Positions 48,121-57,728 of a DNA stretch of 64,000 bases are shown one piece after another. Origin of the DNA: Verrucomicrobiaceae bacterium (lineage in GTDB: Bacteria > Verrucomicrobiota > Verrucomicrobiia > Verrucomicrobiales > Verrucomicrobiaceae). Both the position numbers and the translations under genes were made by a program. Location of the stretch: NCBI GenBank assembly GCA_016795365.1, contig JAEUHN010000055.1:1-64000 (forward strand), written 5' to 3'. Under the pieces are notes generated by a model. That model was not told where the DNA came from. It did not search any database and saw only the letters and a list, made by a program, of their open reading frames with translations. How positions within the stretch are numbered: the stretch's first letter is position 1; each line of letters opens with the position of its first letter.

Positions 48121-48666
48121 TTAAGCCGTCGCAGGAGCCGGGGCAGCGCCCAGGTCCTCGCGATGCGGTGCCAGCACGCGGTGGAGGTTGGTGAGGGCAT
48201 AGCGGTAGCGGGAAGCGACTGTGTTGGTGGTCTCGCCCGTCGCTTTGGCGATTTCAGCATAAGTGAGTCCGCCCCAGATGCGCAGGGTGACGACCTCGCG
48301 CTGATCAGCGGGAAGGCTGAGCACGGCGCGCTCGAGGAGCTGCCGGTTCTCGCGGTCTTCCACCGGCGGATCGAAGTAAGGCTTGTCGCCTTCGGGCATG
48401 GACAGGTCGGAGGCGAGTTCGCGTTTGGCGCGGCGCACATCGCTCTTTCTCACATCAAGCGAGATGGAGCGCACCGCCGCGTAGAGCAGGGGAATGTGCT
48501 CGCGATTGCCGCCGGGGTTTTTCTGCCACCAGCGGACAAAGGCCATCTGCACTACGTCCTCGGCGTCCGCCGCGCTGGCGGTCCATTGGCGGGCGTAAAG
48601 CAGGAGCTTGGGGGCGAGCTCCTGGAAGCAGCGTTGCCAGTCGTTGTTAGTGTCGTCGGCCTTCAT
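48121..48666 (-). CDS. ECF-type RNA polymerase sigma factor
   Basis: A 181-residue protein. Sigma region 2 (LYARQWTASAADAEDVVQMAFVRWWQ) includes the core-binding helix with DAEDVVQ, and region 4 (LERAVLSLPADQREVVTLRIWGGLTYAEIAKATGETTNTVASRYRYAL, shown in parts here) includes the helix-turn-helix that reads the -35. A Pro/Asp-rich linker lies between. Length is typical for ECF factors. It heads an operon with the anti-sigma-like gene, the disordered exported protein and the PDZ protein, implying an envelope response. The C-terminus is Ala/Pro-rich. Confidence 0.92.
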   Translation of the reverse strand: MKADDTNNDWQRCFQELAPKLLLYARQWTASAADAEDVVQMAFVRWWQKNPGGNREHIPLLYAAVRSISLDVRKSDVRRAKRELASDLSMPEGDKPYFDPPVEDRENRQLLERAVLSLPADQREVVTLRIWGGLTYAEIAKATGETTNTVASRYRYALTNLHRVLAPHREDLGAAPAPATA

Positions 48667-48758
48667 GGCTAGGAGAGGGGGCGAAAGCGGGGCTTTTCAC
48701 CGGGCCTAACGACACAGCGCGAACACTTTGTGTGTGAACGCCGAAAAAGTTTTGTCGA

Positions 48759-49598
48759 TCAGGCTGCCGGCGGCTCTTTCTTGAACATGCCGGCGATGGC
48801 TTTGAACGGCCAGCTGATGGCCACGATGAGCCCGCCAACCACCGCAGCGAAGATCTCCATCGGCAGCAGCGCGAGACGGAGCACAGGCATCAGCGCCTTC
48901 CGCAGGCCTTCCTTCTGGGAATACAGAATGCTCAGGGCTGTGATCGCCACGATGCCGATGAACTTCACCACCTTGTCGAAGTGAACGTGCAGCTGAAGCT
49001 CGACCAGCAATAACAAGCCAACGTATCCAACAAGCAGGAAGGCCGTGTGCTCCAGGATCGGGAACTTCTCGATCATCTTCACCGCGTAGCCTGCGATCAA
49101 TCGCAGGCTGATGATGCCGATCGTGACGCCCACATAAACCGGCCACAGCTTGTCTGGGCTGAGAGCAATGGCAGCCACCACATTGTCCACGCTTAAACTC
49201 AAGTCCATCAACGCAATCATGGTCACCGTGCTGGCGAAGGTGCGGTGGTGCACGTTCATTGCCTCGCCTTCGTCTTCAGCCGCTTCCTTCTGCCCCGCGA
49301 AGTGGGCGCACATCAGCCAGACCAGATACAGCGCGCCTGCCAGCTTGATCCACGGATTGTGAATGATCCAGCCTGCAACCAGCAGGGCAATCACGCGAAA
49401 CCCGTAAGCCCCAATGTAGCCGATGTTCATCGCCACCCGGCGCTTCTTCTCGTCCAGGTGCGACGCCATGGCCGCAATCGCCAGTGCATTGTCCACCGAG
49501 AGCAGACCCTCGATGACGATCAGGCCCACGATCACGGGCAGGGCATCACGAATGGCTGGTAGAAGGTCCGCGGCGGCAAAGAAAAAGTCGGCAAACAT
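48759..49598 (-). CDS. TerC/Alx family integral membrane protein
   Basis: A 279-residue membrane protein with about eight helices. The TerC hallmark occurs twice: GLLSVDNALAIAAMASHL near residue 32 and MDLSLSVDNVVAAIALS near residue 130, each with the SVDN acidic motif inside the membrane. The family includes Alx and TerC, associated with manganese homeostasis and tellurite resistance; recent work points to metal loading of exported proteins. No yybP-ykoY-like leader is visible: only about 60 bases separate it from the next gene upstream on the same strand. Confidence 0.92.
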   Translation of the reverse strand: MFADFFFAAADLLPAIRDALPVIVGLIVIEGLLSVDNALAIAAMASHLDEKKRRVAMNIGYIGAYGFRVIALLVAGWIIHNPWIKLAGALYLVWLMCAHFAGQKEAAEDEGEAMNVHHRTFASTVTMIALMDLSLSVDNVVAAIALSPDKLWPVYVGVTIGIISLRLIAGYAVKMIEKFPILEHTAFLLVGYVGLLLLVELQLHVHFDKVVKFIGIVAITALSILYSQKEGLRKALMPVLRLALLPMEIFAAVVGGLIVAISWPFKAIAGMFKKEPPAA

Positions 49599-49659
49599 GG
49601 GCCGCTATGCTCCCAAGCAAGGCGCGACTGTCCAGCACGAAGGCCGTCCCTGATCTCGA

Positions 49660-50436
49660 CTACATCTGGCCCGCGTAATCCGGTGCCTGACCGAAGCGCA
49701 TCGCCTGTGTCGGCAGTGGCGGCGGCATCATCTGAGTGATTCCACCTTTGCCCAGACCCTTGGTCCCTGAAACCTGAGCGAAAGCGTAGGCGAGGGCAGC
49801 ATTGAGTTCTTCCAGAGTCGCTTTTTCCAACTGGGGCGAGAGCGGATCAACCGTCGGAACCGGTGTCTGTGCTGCTGGAGCAAAGGCAGGTGCCGGGTTC
49901 ATCACCGACGCCGAGGAAACGGGCGATGGCTGTGCTGGCACGGGCGCGTGCATCACGGGCGGAAGCACCGTCGCAGCCGAAGGAGGCGGCGCTCCATTGA
50001 GCAAAGATTCCACAATCGATACCGGCTTTGAGATCGGACGATTGCTTACTGGTGCGGGCTGTGGCGGCATTTCAGGCTGCCCCTCTTTCGACGGCCACAG
50101 AATCTGGGTCATGATCGGGCCCGAGGGGGCGCGTTGAGGTGTGGCTGGGAAAGGGATCTGAACTGAAGCCGGCTGAGTCACAGGCCCTGCCATACGAGCG
50201 GGCTGAACCATCGCCGACATCGCGGGCATCTGTTCCTGCATGCGTGCTTCCACTCGGGCAAGCGACTCTCGCAGCGATGCGATCTCACGGTTGTGGGCCT
50301 CAAAAGCCACCAGAACGGAGTCGAGAGTCTCCTGCAGTCGCAGGGCTGCCGATCCTGCTTGGGACTTGAGCTTCGCTAGAATGTCAGCGGGGGCGTGGAA
50401 GGCAGGGCCGGACGTTGGAGCGGAAAGGGCGGGCAT
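49660..50436 (-). CDS. Proline-rich protein with N-terminal coiled coil, unknown function
   Basis: A 258-residue protein. Residues about 18-72 form a helical coiled-coil stretch (DILAKLKSQAGSAALRLQETL and then REIASLRESLARVEARM). From about 75 to 205 it is Pro/Ala/Val/Gln-rich and likely unfolded, with PSKEGQPEMPPQPAPVSN. A short C-terminal helix (LEKATLEELNAALAYAFAQVSG) follows. No signal peptide or membrane helix. The upstream bases 50450-50520 are strikingly AT-rich and may carry its promoter. Function unknown; the neighbour terC does not help. Confidence 0.7.
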   Translation of the reverse strand: MPALSAPTSGPAFHAPADILAKLKSQAGSAALRLQETLDSVLVAFEAHNREIASLRESLARVEARMQEQMPAMSAMVQPARMAGPVTQPASVQIPFPATPQRAPSGPIMTQILWPSKEGQPEMPPQPAPVSNRPISKPVSIVESLLNGAPPPSAATVLPPVMHAPVPAQPSPVSSASVMNPAPAFAPAAQTPVPTVDPLSPQLEKATLEELNAALAYAFAQVSGTKGLGKGGITQMMPPPLPTQAMRFGQAPDYAGQM

Positions 50437-50647
50437 GGGAAAGTGAAGTGTCCTAAACTTTCATATAAATACCATAATCCATCAAACTGTTTGTTTTGGT
50501 TTTTATAGAGCTGAGTTGATGCTCGGTGCCCTGGGGCACACGCCCCGCCATCGTTGAGTTCATGCCGGGCAAGGTGCCTTGGTGGTCAACGTGCCATCAT
50601 GCTCTCCAGCATTGAGGTTTCAGCGTGTGTCTTTCAGAATGCGTTCC
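50437..50647. other. Intergenic region, AT-rich at its left
   Basis: About 210 bases between divergent genes. Bases about 50455-50515 are much richer in A and T than the surroundings (TTTATATGA on the minus strand), which suits a promoter for the proline-rich protein gene. I cannot assign clean -35/-10 boxes. The REP hairpins seen downstream of the transposase do not recur here. Confidence 0.35.
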
Positions 50648-51100
50648 ATGGCCAACACGTTCACCTCCCTGCATTTTCACATCGTGTTCTCCACCAAGAA
50701 CCGCGACCGCTGGATTCGTCCCGAGATCGAGGACGACCTCTGGCGCTACCTCGGTGGCATCTGTCGAAGACATCACATCACAGCGGTGCAGATCGGCGGC
50801 GTCGATGATCATGTGCATCTGTTGCTTGGCGTGCCACCCACGCTGGCCTTGAGCGATGTGGTGAAGCGAATTAAAGGCGAGTCCTCGAAGTGGCTGTCCA
50901 CCGAGGTGAAGGGCATGAAAGGCTTCGCGTGGCAGGATGGCTATGGTGCCTTCACCGTCGGGAAGTCGCAGGTCGCGGACACCGTGCGCTACATCCAGAC
51001 GCAACGCGAGCATCACACAAAGGTCTCGTTCGAGGACGAGTATCGGAAGTTCCTCCACATCCACGAGATCCAAGCCGATGAGAAATACATCTTCGGTTGA
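50648..51100 (+). mobile_element. REP-associated tyrosine transposase (RAYT, IS200/Y1_Tnp family)
   Basis: A 150-residue HUH transposase gene, ATG at 50648. The strand-1 motif is TSLHFHIVFSTKNR, the metal-binding HUH-type motif is DDHVHLLL (H55, H57), and the nucleophilic tyrosine is Y115 in VRYIQTQREHH. The KGESSKWL stretch and the FEDEYRKFLHIH end are typical of RAYTs, which are single-copy domesticated relatives of IS200 transposases that act on REP palindromes. Palindromic repeats lie directly behind it at 51216-51440, as expected. No IS-type ends are seen around the gene. Whether it still mobilises the repeats cannot be told from one locus. Confidence 0.88.
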
Positions 51101-51215
51101 ACCCATCGCCATCTCACCAATCCGACCGTGCAGCCCCACGAGACACGAGACAAGCATGCGCGGATGCGTTATCTCACCATCCGTCCCTTCGACCACCTCA
51201 CCAGCCTTCCAACTC

Positions 51216-51262
51216 GTGTCGCGTAGCGACACCGGACGGTAGCCGTGGGTTTCAACCCACGG
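51216..51262 (+). repeat. REP-like unit 1 (hairpin A plus hairpin B)
   Basis: Hairpin A is gtgtcgc-gta-gcgacac at 51216-51232. Ten bases later, hairpin B at 51243-51262 has arms ccgtgggtt and aacccacgg around tc. The pair is repeated in inverted orientation at 51395-51440. Confidence 0.82.
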
Positions 51263-51282
51263 ACCCACGCAACGAAGTCCCC

Positions 51283-51308
51283 GTGTCGCGTGAGCGACAC
51301 CGGAACCC
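51283..51308 (+). repeat. Partial REP-like unit (hairpin A only)
   Basis: Hairpin A again, gtgtcgc and gcgacac around tga/tgag at 51283-51300, followed by cggaaccc. Hairpin B is missing. It is matched by an inverted partial copy at 51351-51373. Confidence 0.65.
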
Positions 51309-51350
51309 GGCCCCCGACGACAGAATCGATCCAAGACCAGCGAGGAGACA

Positions 51351-51373
51351 GGTTCCGCCGTCGCTACGCGACG
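51351..51373 (-). repeat. Partial REP-like unit, inverted
   Basis: Minus-strand hairpin cgtcgc-gta-gcgacg at 51359-51373 followed (on that strand) by gcggaacc, matching the partial unit at 51283-51308. Confidence 0.6.
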
Positions 51374-51394
51374 AATGTCTCGGGCGGCGACCTA

Positions 51395-51440
51395 CCGTGG
51401 GTTGAAACCCACGGCTACCTTCCGTGACCCCTACGCGGTC
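51395..51440 (-). repeat. REP-like unit 2, inverted, overlapping the GIY-YIG-like gene end
   Basis: On the minus strand a diverged hairpin A (gaccgcgtaggggtc, 51426-51440) is followed by ggaaggtag and hairpin B (51395-51414), the order found in unit 1. The unit covers the last codons and the TAG stop (51431-51433) of the next gene. Confidence 0.75.
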
Positions 51441-52186
51441 GAAACATCTGTGTCATCGTCATCACTCTGTGTGATCGCACTCAAAATAAAACCTGCGATG
51501 GACTCAACTTCATCTGGTGAAGTTAGATACCATTCAGAGCCAGGAGAGTTGTCGATCTTCTTCCCCCGAAGCATCAAGATATTGTGAATAGCTGATTCAA
51601 ACACTGATGGCATGCTGGTTCTGATGACCAACGCGATTTGAGGCCTCTCAGGCAATGCCGTTGAGGCCTGCGCGAGCACCCGCAGAATTGGGTCTCCATT
51701 ACTGTAGCCAATTTTACACGGCCAAGCTTGCTCATGATTCTGCTCTGCCCGGTGTCGATAAGCAGGGAGGTAATAGACGTAGACTGCGCTCGATCCTGTT
51801 CCGATCACTTTGTCTGCGATGACCTCCGACGAACCGGGTTTGGCTTCTTCGTCGTTCTCCGTCTCAACGAGAATGCTGTTAACGGGTGCGGCTGCGACAG
51901 GTTCTTGTTCCACCTCTACTGGGGTGGCACCAACTATTCTCCAATAGCCAACCGATGGACTTGCGGCCATGCCCTTGTCTTTGAGCGACGAAAGGACCTT
52001 CTTGATTTGGGATGTTATGTTGACCTGTGAGTCTGAACCGCCGCGCGCCAAATGAACTCGACGCACTTCATCTACGAGAGCAGAACGGGATGCAATTCTG
52101 CCCGCAAAAACGCCAAGAAGAAGATCCTCAATCGCCGCAGGCGTTAGAGGCATTCCACGATAAGGGTAATGTGTCCCGGCATCCAT
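51431..52186 (-). CDS. Putative GIY-YIG-type (T5orf172/MUG113-like) protein
   Basis: A 251-residue protein. Residues 12-85 look like a winged-helix or similar small helical domain (IEDLLLGVFAGRIASRSALVDEV, shown in part). Residues 130-235 fit a divergent GIY-YIG nuclease: YVYY at 136-139 for the first strand, CKIGYSN at 157-163 for the second, then R169, E197 in SVFESAIH, and NSPGSEWY at 213-220. The composition is clearly richer in A/T than neighbouring genes, suggesting transfer. It starts four bases after the ilvD stop on the same strand, and its last codons lie in a REP hairpin. A DNA-related or defence role is possible but not shown. Confidence 0.7.
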   Translation of the reverse strand: MDAGTHYPYRGMPLTPAAIEDLLLGVFAGRIASRSALVDEVRRVHLARGGSDSQVNITSQIKKVLSSLKDKGMAASPSVGYWRIVGATPVEVEQEPVAAAPVNSILVETENDEEAKPGSSEVIADKVIGTGSSAVYVYYLPAYRHRAEQNHEQAWPCKIGYSNGDPILRVLAQASTALPERPQIALVIRTSMPSVFESAIHNILMLRGKKIDNSPGSEWYLTSPDEVESIAGFILSAITQSDDDDTDVSTA

Positions 52187-52190
52187 AAGG

Positions 52191-53915
<1,725 letters not shown>

Positions 53916-54153
53916 GGGCTTGCATAGTGAGCGGATGACCGTCCTGCGCAAGCGTCCCGTGGGACTGCGGACCAGGGCACCAAGAGGTCGGCTCAACACA
54001 GGCAAAGACTGTCTCTTGACGGTTTGGAAGTGGGGTCGCGGTGAAGGTCTCCAGGACACGGAAAAACAGGTTGCCAAAGTGACGCAATAGGGTTCATTCG
54101 CCGCCCCTTGCCCGCCGGATTGGCTGGCATGAGCTTTTCACCCGTCTATCGCC

Positions 54154-54525
54154 ATGCACCCCATCATTACCAAGATCGAGCAAGAGCAAATGAAGAAGGA
54201 TGTCCCGGATTTCAAACCCGGTGACACGGTCAAGGTTCATACGCGAGTCGTCGAAGGTGACAAAGAACGTATTCAGCTCTTCGCGGGCATCGTGATTGAC
54301 CGCTCCGGTCGTGGCCTCGGTCAGGCGTTCACCGTTCGTCGTATCTCCTATGGTGAAGGCGTTGAGCGTGTGTTCATGCTTCACAGTCCGCGTATCGCCA
54401 AGATCGAAGTCGAGAAGTATGGTTTGGTCCGCCGTGCTCGTTTGAATTACCTCCGCAACCGTGTTGGCAAGGACGCCGTTACTGTTAAGGAGCGCATCAA
54501 GGCGAAGGTGAAAGCCAAGGCTTAA
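54154..54525 (+). CDS. rplS: Ribosomal protein bL19
   Basis: A 123-residue ribosomal protein of the large subunit, near the 30S-50S interface. Typical L19 sequence: [66 protein letters not shown] and [14 protein letters not shown]. The start has no visible Shine-Dalgarno sequence (tatcgcc just before ATG), which is striking for a highly expressed gene. It stands alone: rimM and trmD, common partners, are absent. A strong terminator follows. Confidence 0.98.
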   Translation: MHPIITKIEQEQMKKDVPDFKPGDTVKVHTRVVEGDKERIQLFAGIVIDRSGRGLGQAFTVRRISYGEGVERVFMLHSPRIAKIEVEKYGLVRRARLNYLRNRVGKDAVTVKERIKAKVKAKA

Positions 54526-54544
54526 TCCTATCCTTATTTTTCAG

Positions 54545-54570
54545 GGCGGGCAGCGATGCCCGCCTTTTTT
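54545..54570 (+). terminator. Rho-independent terminator after rplS
   Basis: Perfect 8-base stem (ggcgggca at 54545-54552, tgcccgcc at 54557-54564), a gcga loop and six T at 54565-54570. Confidence 0.92.
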
Positions 54571-54643
54571 GTTGCTTTTGACTGCCTTGGCAGTCGTTCA
54601 TTTGCTGGCCAGAGACATTCTTCGCTGACCCCCAATTTCCATC

Positions 54644-56221
54644 ATGTTGCCCGCCGATGAATTCCAGCACTGGACCCGCCGTTTCTGGTGGTTGCTGGCA
54701 GGTGTGGCGATGTTTCGAGTGGTGTATGTCTTCACCTGCATCGACTTCCAGATCGGCGGCGAGGAACCCTATCAATGGGATTGGGGGCGGCGCCTCGACT
54801 GGTGTTATTACTCCAAGCCGCCGATGATTGGCTGGCTGATGGCAGCATTGCGGACCGTATTTGGCTATGAATGGTGGGCTCTGCGACTTGCTGCTATCGC
54901 GCTGGGCTCCTGCACGTTGTTCTTCATGTTTGCCCTGGGCAGACGGATGTTCGATGCCCGCACCGGGTTCTTCACAGCGCTGATGTTTGTCTGCACACCG
55001 GCGAACATGGCGGGGAACTTTTTGTTCTCGATCGATTCACCCCTGGCCGTCTGCTGGATGGCGGCTCTTTGGTTCTTTTGGTGTGCGGTGGAAGCACCTC
55101 ATCGCTGGTCCACGTGGGGTGCACTCACGCTCGCGATTGGTCTGGGCACGCTGACCAAACAGATGATGCTCGTGTTTCCGGGGCTGATGTTAGCGTTTGC
55201 AGCCTTGGTGACATCGCAGCGGGTTTTGCTGAAACGACCTCTCTTCTGGATGACGCTAGCTGGCGGGCTGTTGTTTTTGTCGCCGCTCCTTTGGTGGAAT
55301 GCCAGGCATGACGGCGTGACCTTCAGCCACATGAAGGAACATTTTCGTCATGGCGAAGAGGGGTTGGGCGGGATTGTGGAGCAGGTGCTGCGCTTCCCCA
55401 TCCTGCAGTCGGTGATGTATTCGCCGATCACCTGGGTGGTGCTGGTGGGTGGACTGTGGTGGTGCTGGCGTCACTGGAAGACGGCTGGCGATCGAGAGCG
55501 CTTCTTGTTTTTGTTCAGTGCGCCGGCGCTGCTGGTGTTTCAGGCGATGGCATTCCGTCAATACATCAATGAAAACTGGCCAGCTGTTTACTACCTCTCG
55601 GCTTTCGTTCTCGGAGCTGGACATGCTTTGAGCAAGCCTCGGATGGAAGTCTGGATGCGCAGGGGCATCAAGCTCGGAGCTTGCATGGTCGCCTTCGTGT
55701 ATCTTGCCCTGCCGCTGGTGCATGTGATGGGTCTGACCGGACACAAGAAGCTTGACCCTGCGCTGCCGATGCGGGGCTGGGAAGAATCAGGCAAAAGAAT
55801 CGGTGAACTGCTGGCGAAGGTGCCCCGGCCCGATCAGACCTTTGTGCTCGTGCTGGATCATCGCAACTACGCGAGCCAGATGGCCTTCCATTTACCCCAG
55901 CATCCGACCGTCTATCGGTGGACCCGCGATGGCCGTGTCGAGAGCCAATATGAAGTGTGGCCCAATGCCTCCGACAAGGTGGGCTGGGATGCTTTTGTCA
56001 TCTACCCCGACTCGGAGAACGACAACTTTAAGAAAAAGAACCTCGCCACTCCGATTCGACGCGCCTTCCGATCCACCGAGAAGCTGGCTGATGTGGAGGT
56101 GCCGATCGGTCGGGATTCGAAGCGATCTTTCCAGGTATTCCTCTGCAAGGACATGAAGCACTGGCCCAAAACCAGCGCCGAGGAAGGCATTGTAAACGAT
56201 TCTGACGACGACCAACCATGA
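54644..56221 (+). CDS. GT39/ArnT-like membrane glycosyltransferase
   Basis: A 525-residue polytopic membrane protein with about ten hydrophobic helices. The first external loop has GGEEPYQWDWGRRLDWCYYSKPPMIGWLM (in parts: GGEEPYQWDWGRRLD and YYSKPPMIG), the family pattern [D/E]E-x-Y-x-W-x4-L-x3-Y-x3-PP, where the acidic residue is catalytic. Then GRRMFDARTGFFTALMF, IDSPLAVCWM and LGTLTKQMMLVFPGL are normal for GT39/PMT_2 enzymes. The C-terminal 150 residues are soluble. These enzymes transfer a sugar from a polyprenyl phosphate donor. The gene overlaps the PAP2 phosphatase by four bases, which fits lipid-carrier chemistry. Confidence 0.87.
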   Translation: MLPADEFQHWTRRFWWLLAGVAMFRVVYVFTCIDFQIGGEEPYQWDWGRRLDWCYYSKPPMIGWLMAALRTVFGYEWWALRLAAIALGSCTLFFMFALGRRMFDARTGFFTALMFVCTPANMAGNFLFSIDSPLAVCWMAALWFFWCAVEAPHRWSTWGALTLAIGLGTLTKQMMLVFPGLMLAFAALVTSQRVLLKRPLFWMTLAGGLLFLSPLLWWNARHDGVTFSHMKEHFRHGEEGLGGIVEQVLRFPILQSVMYSPITWVVLVGGLWWCWRHWKTAGDRERFLFLFSAPALLVFQAMAFRQYINENWPAVYYLSAFVLGAGHALSKPRMEVWMRRGIKLGACMVAFVYLALPLVHVMGLTGHKKLDPALPMRGWEESGKRIGELLAKVPRPDQTFVLVLDHRNYASQMAFHLPQHPTVYRWTRDGRVESQYEVWPNASDKVGWDAFVIYPDSENDNFKKKNLATPIRRAFRSTEKLADVEVPIGRDSKRSFQVFLCKDMKHWPKTSAEEGIVNDSDDDQP

Positions 56222-56832
56222 ACGCCTGGGACCTCGACCTTTTCTGGCACATCAATCGTGACTGGACTCACCCTGTGCTCGACTGGCTGATGCCCACGCT
56301 CTCGGCGATTGATGTTTGGCTGCCGTTTCTTGTTCTGCTTCTCACCTTCATTGCCTGGCGTGGCGGCAGGCGTGAGCGGCTCATGCTGCTCGCCCTGGCG
56401 CTCGCTCTCGGGCTCAGTGATGGGGTGGTGGGCAATGGGCTGAAGAAGACCTTTGATCGCGTGCGTCCGCGTGATCAGATGAGCGGCGTCATGATGAGAG
56501 ATCTGGCCAAGGTGAAGCCGCGAGTGCTTGCCCTGTTCAAGGCCCCCGAGATCAAAATCAGCAAGGTGAAGAAAGTCCCCGAGACTGGCAATTCGCTGCC
56601 TTCGAATCATACGATCAATCTCTTCGCAGCCGCGACAGTCATCGGTTTGTTTTTCCGGCGCTGGGCACTGCCGATGTATCTGCTCGCTGCCGCCGTAGCC
56701 TACTCGCGAGTCTATGTGGGGGCACACTGGCCGAGTGACATTCCACCTTCAGCCGCACTTGGGCTCAGCATTGGCTGGCTTGTCGTGGCGTTGCTTCAGA
56801 AGCTATTCAGACAGTCCGCGAGCGAAGCCTAG
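56218..56832 (+). CDS. PAP2-family membrane phosphatase
   Basis: A 204-residue membrane protein with about five helices. The three PAP2 motifs are KKTFDRVRPRD, GNSLPSNHT (PSGH with Asn for Gly) and SRVYVGAHWPSDI with the catalytic histidine. An extra charged stretch of some 40 residues between the first two motifs (MMRDLAKVKPRVLALF) is not usual. Such enzymes dephosphorylate lipid phosphates such as undecaprenyl pyrophosphate or lipid A. Start codon overlaps the stop of the glycosyltransferase gene (ATGA), so the two are coupled; the pair may handle a polyprenyl carrier. It converges on ubiE with a four-base overlap. Confidence 0.92.
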   Translation: MNAWDLDLFWHINRDWTHPVLDWLMPTLSAIDVWLPFLVLLLTFIAWRGGRRERLMLLALALALGLSDGVVGNGLKKTFDRVRPRDQMSGVMMRDLAKVKPRVLALFKAPEIKISKVKKVPETGNSLPSNHTINLFAAATVIGLFFRRWALPMYLLAAAVAYSRVYVGAHWPSDIPPSAALGLSIGWLVVALLQKLFRQSASEA

Positions 56833-57512
56833 CTCTGTGCCTTCTGTGCGATGTAGAGCGAGGCGATGCCAAAGCTCAGGGGTTTCGTCGTTGCAGAAGC
56901 AAAGCCATGGGAGGTCAGGAGCGCCTCCATGTCTTTGCCGGAAGGAAAGCGTTCGATGCTCTGGCAGAGATACTCGAAGGCATCGCGATGGCCGGTGAGC
57001 AATCCGGCGATTTGCGGCATGATCTTCTCCAGATAAAACACATACATAGGCCGCACGATGGGCAGCGTGGGCAATGAGAAATCGAGCACAAACAGATGTC
57101 CGCCGGGGCGCAGGGCTCGCGACATTTCGCTGATCGCACGCGGCCAGGAAGCCATGTTGCGCAAGCCGAAGGCAACGGTCACAACATCGAAGCTGCCATC
57201 GGCCACTGGAAGCTGGAGAGCATCGGCCGCGATCAGATGATGAAACCCAGACCGCTGGGCTTCGGTCATCATCGGAGGGGTGAAGTCACCGCCCAGCACA
57301 TGTGCTTGAGGGCAGGAAGATTGAATCGCCATGGCGAGATCACCGCTGCCCGTGGCGAGATCGAGCACCCACTGCGGCTTCAGTTCGGCGATGCGGTTCG
57401 CCGTTGCCTTTCGCCAAAGAATATCGATGCCCAGGCTGAGCACATGGTTGGTCAGCACGTAGCGTGGCGCGATGCGGGCGAAGGCTTTCTGGACAAATCC
57501 GGCGTCTTGCAT
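56829..57512 (-). CDS. menG: Demethylmenaquinone/ubiquinone C-methyltransferase
   Basis: A 227-residue SAM-dependent methyltransferase of quinone synthesis (UbiE/MenG). Motifs: FARIAPRYVLTNHVLSLGID near the start, VLDLATGSGDLAMAIQ for SAM binding, GGDFTPPMM, VTVAFGLRNM and RPGGHLFVLDFSLP. The ATG at 57512 is chosen because the longer frame, opening with GTG at 57572, would overlap the tRNA-Leu gene. Menaquinone is the more likely quinone in this phylum (inference). It ends four bases into the convergent PAP2 gene. Confidence 0.92.
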   Translation of the reverse strand: MQDAGFVQKAFARIAPRYVLTNHVLSLGIDILWRKATANRIAELKPQWVLDLATGSGDLAMAIQSSCPQAHVLGGDFTPPMMTEAQRSGFHHLIAADALQLPVADGSFDVVTVAFGLRNMASWPRAISEMSRALRPGGHLFVLDFSLPTLPIVRPMYVFYLEKIMPQIAGLLTGHRDAFEYLCQSIERFPSGKDMEALLTSHGFASATTKPLSFGIASLYIAQKAQS

Positions 57513-57562
57513 GGGTGGGTCTCGTGCTACCCCTGACGCCTGCGGCCCGGAGGGGGCCGCTT

Positions 57563-57647
57563 TGGTGCTCACGAGAGGACTCGAACCTCCACGATGTTAC
57601 TCACTAGAACCTGAATCTAGCGCGTCTACCAATTCCGCCACGTGAGC
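57563..57647 (-). tRNA. tRNA-Leu (anticodon CAG)
   Basis: An 85-base tRNA with the CCA end encoded (57563-57565). Acceptor arms GCTCACG and CGTGAGC pair fully. The D-arm has GGAATTGGTAGACGC, the anticodon stem CTAGA/TCTAG encloses the loop TTCAGGT with anticodon CAG, a long variable arm (GAGTAACATCGTGG) marks a class II tRNA, and the T-loop is GGTTCGAGTCC. It reads leucine codon CUG. menG starts 51 bases downstream on the same strand, with a GC-rich hairpin (gcggccc ... ggccgc, about 57542-57560) between. Confidence 0.96.
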
Positions 57648-57728
57648 GTTTGCCTGATTCGGCGCGGGCGGGATCATTCGCAGCACGCCGATGTTTCTCA
57701 ACTGGAATTTCTATCTGTCGTCGCCACC

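Noticed and set aside
51216-51440. Hairpins behind the transposase as terminators
   Set aside because: No T-run follows on either strand, and the hairpins recur as ordered units in both orientations, which fits REP elements.
51216-51440. The same repeats as a CRISPR array
   Set aside because: The repeats are inverted palindromes with unequal gaps and only two full copies; no cas genes nearby.
57512-57572. GTG start for menG at 57572
   Set aside because: It would lie within the 3' end of tRNA-Leu; the ATG at 57512 still leaves the complete conserved domain.
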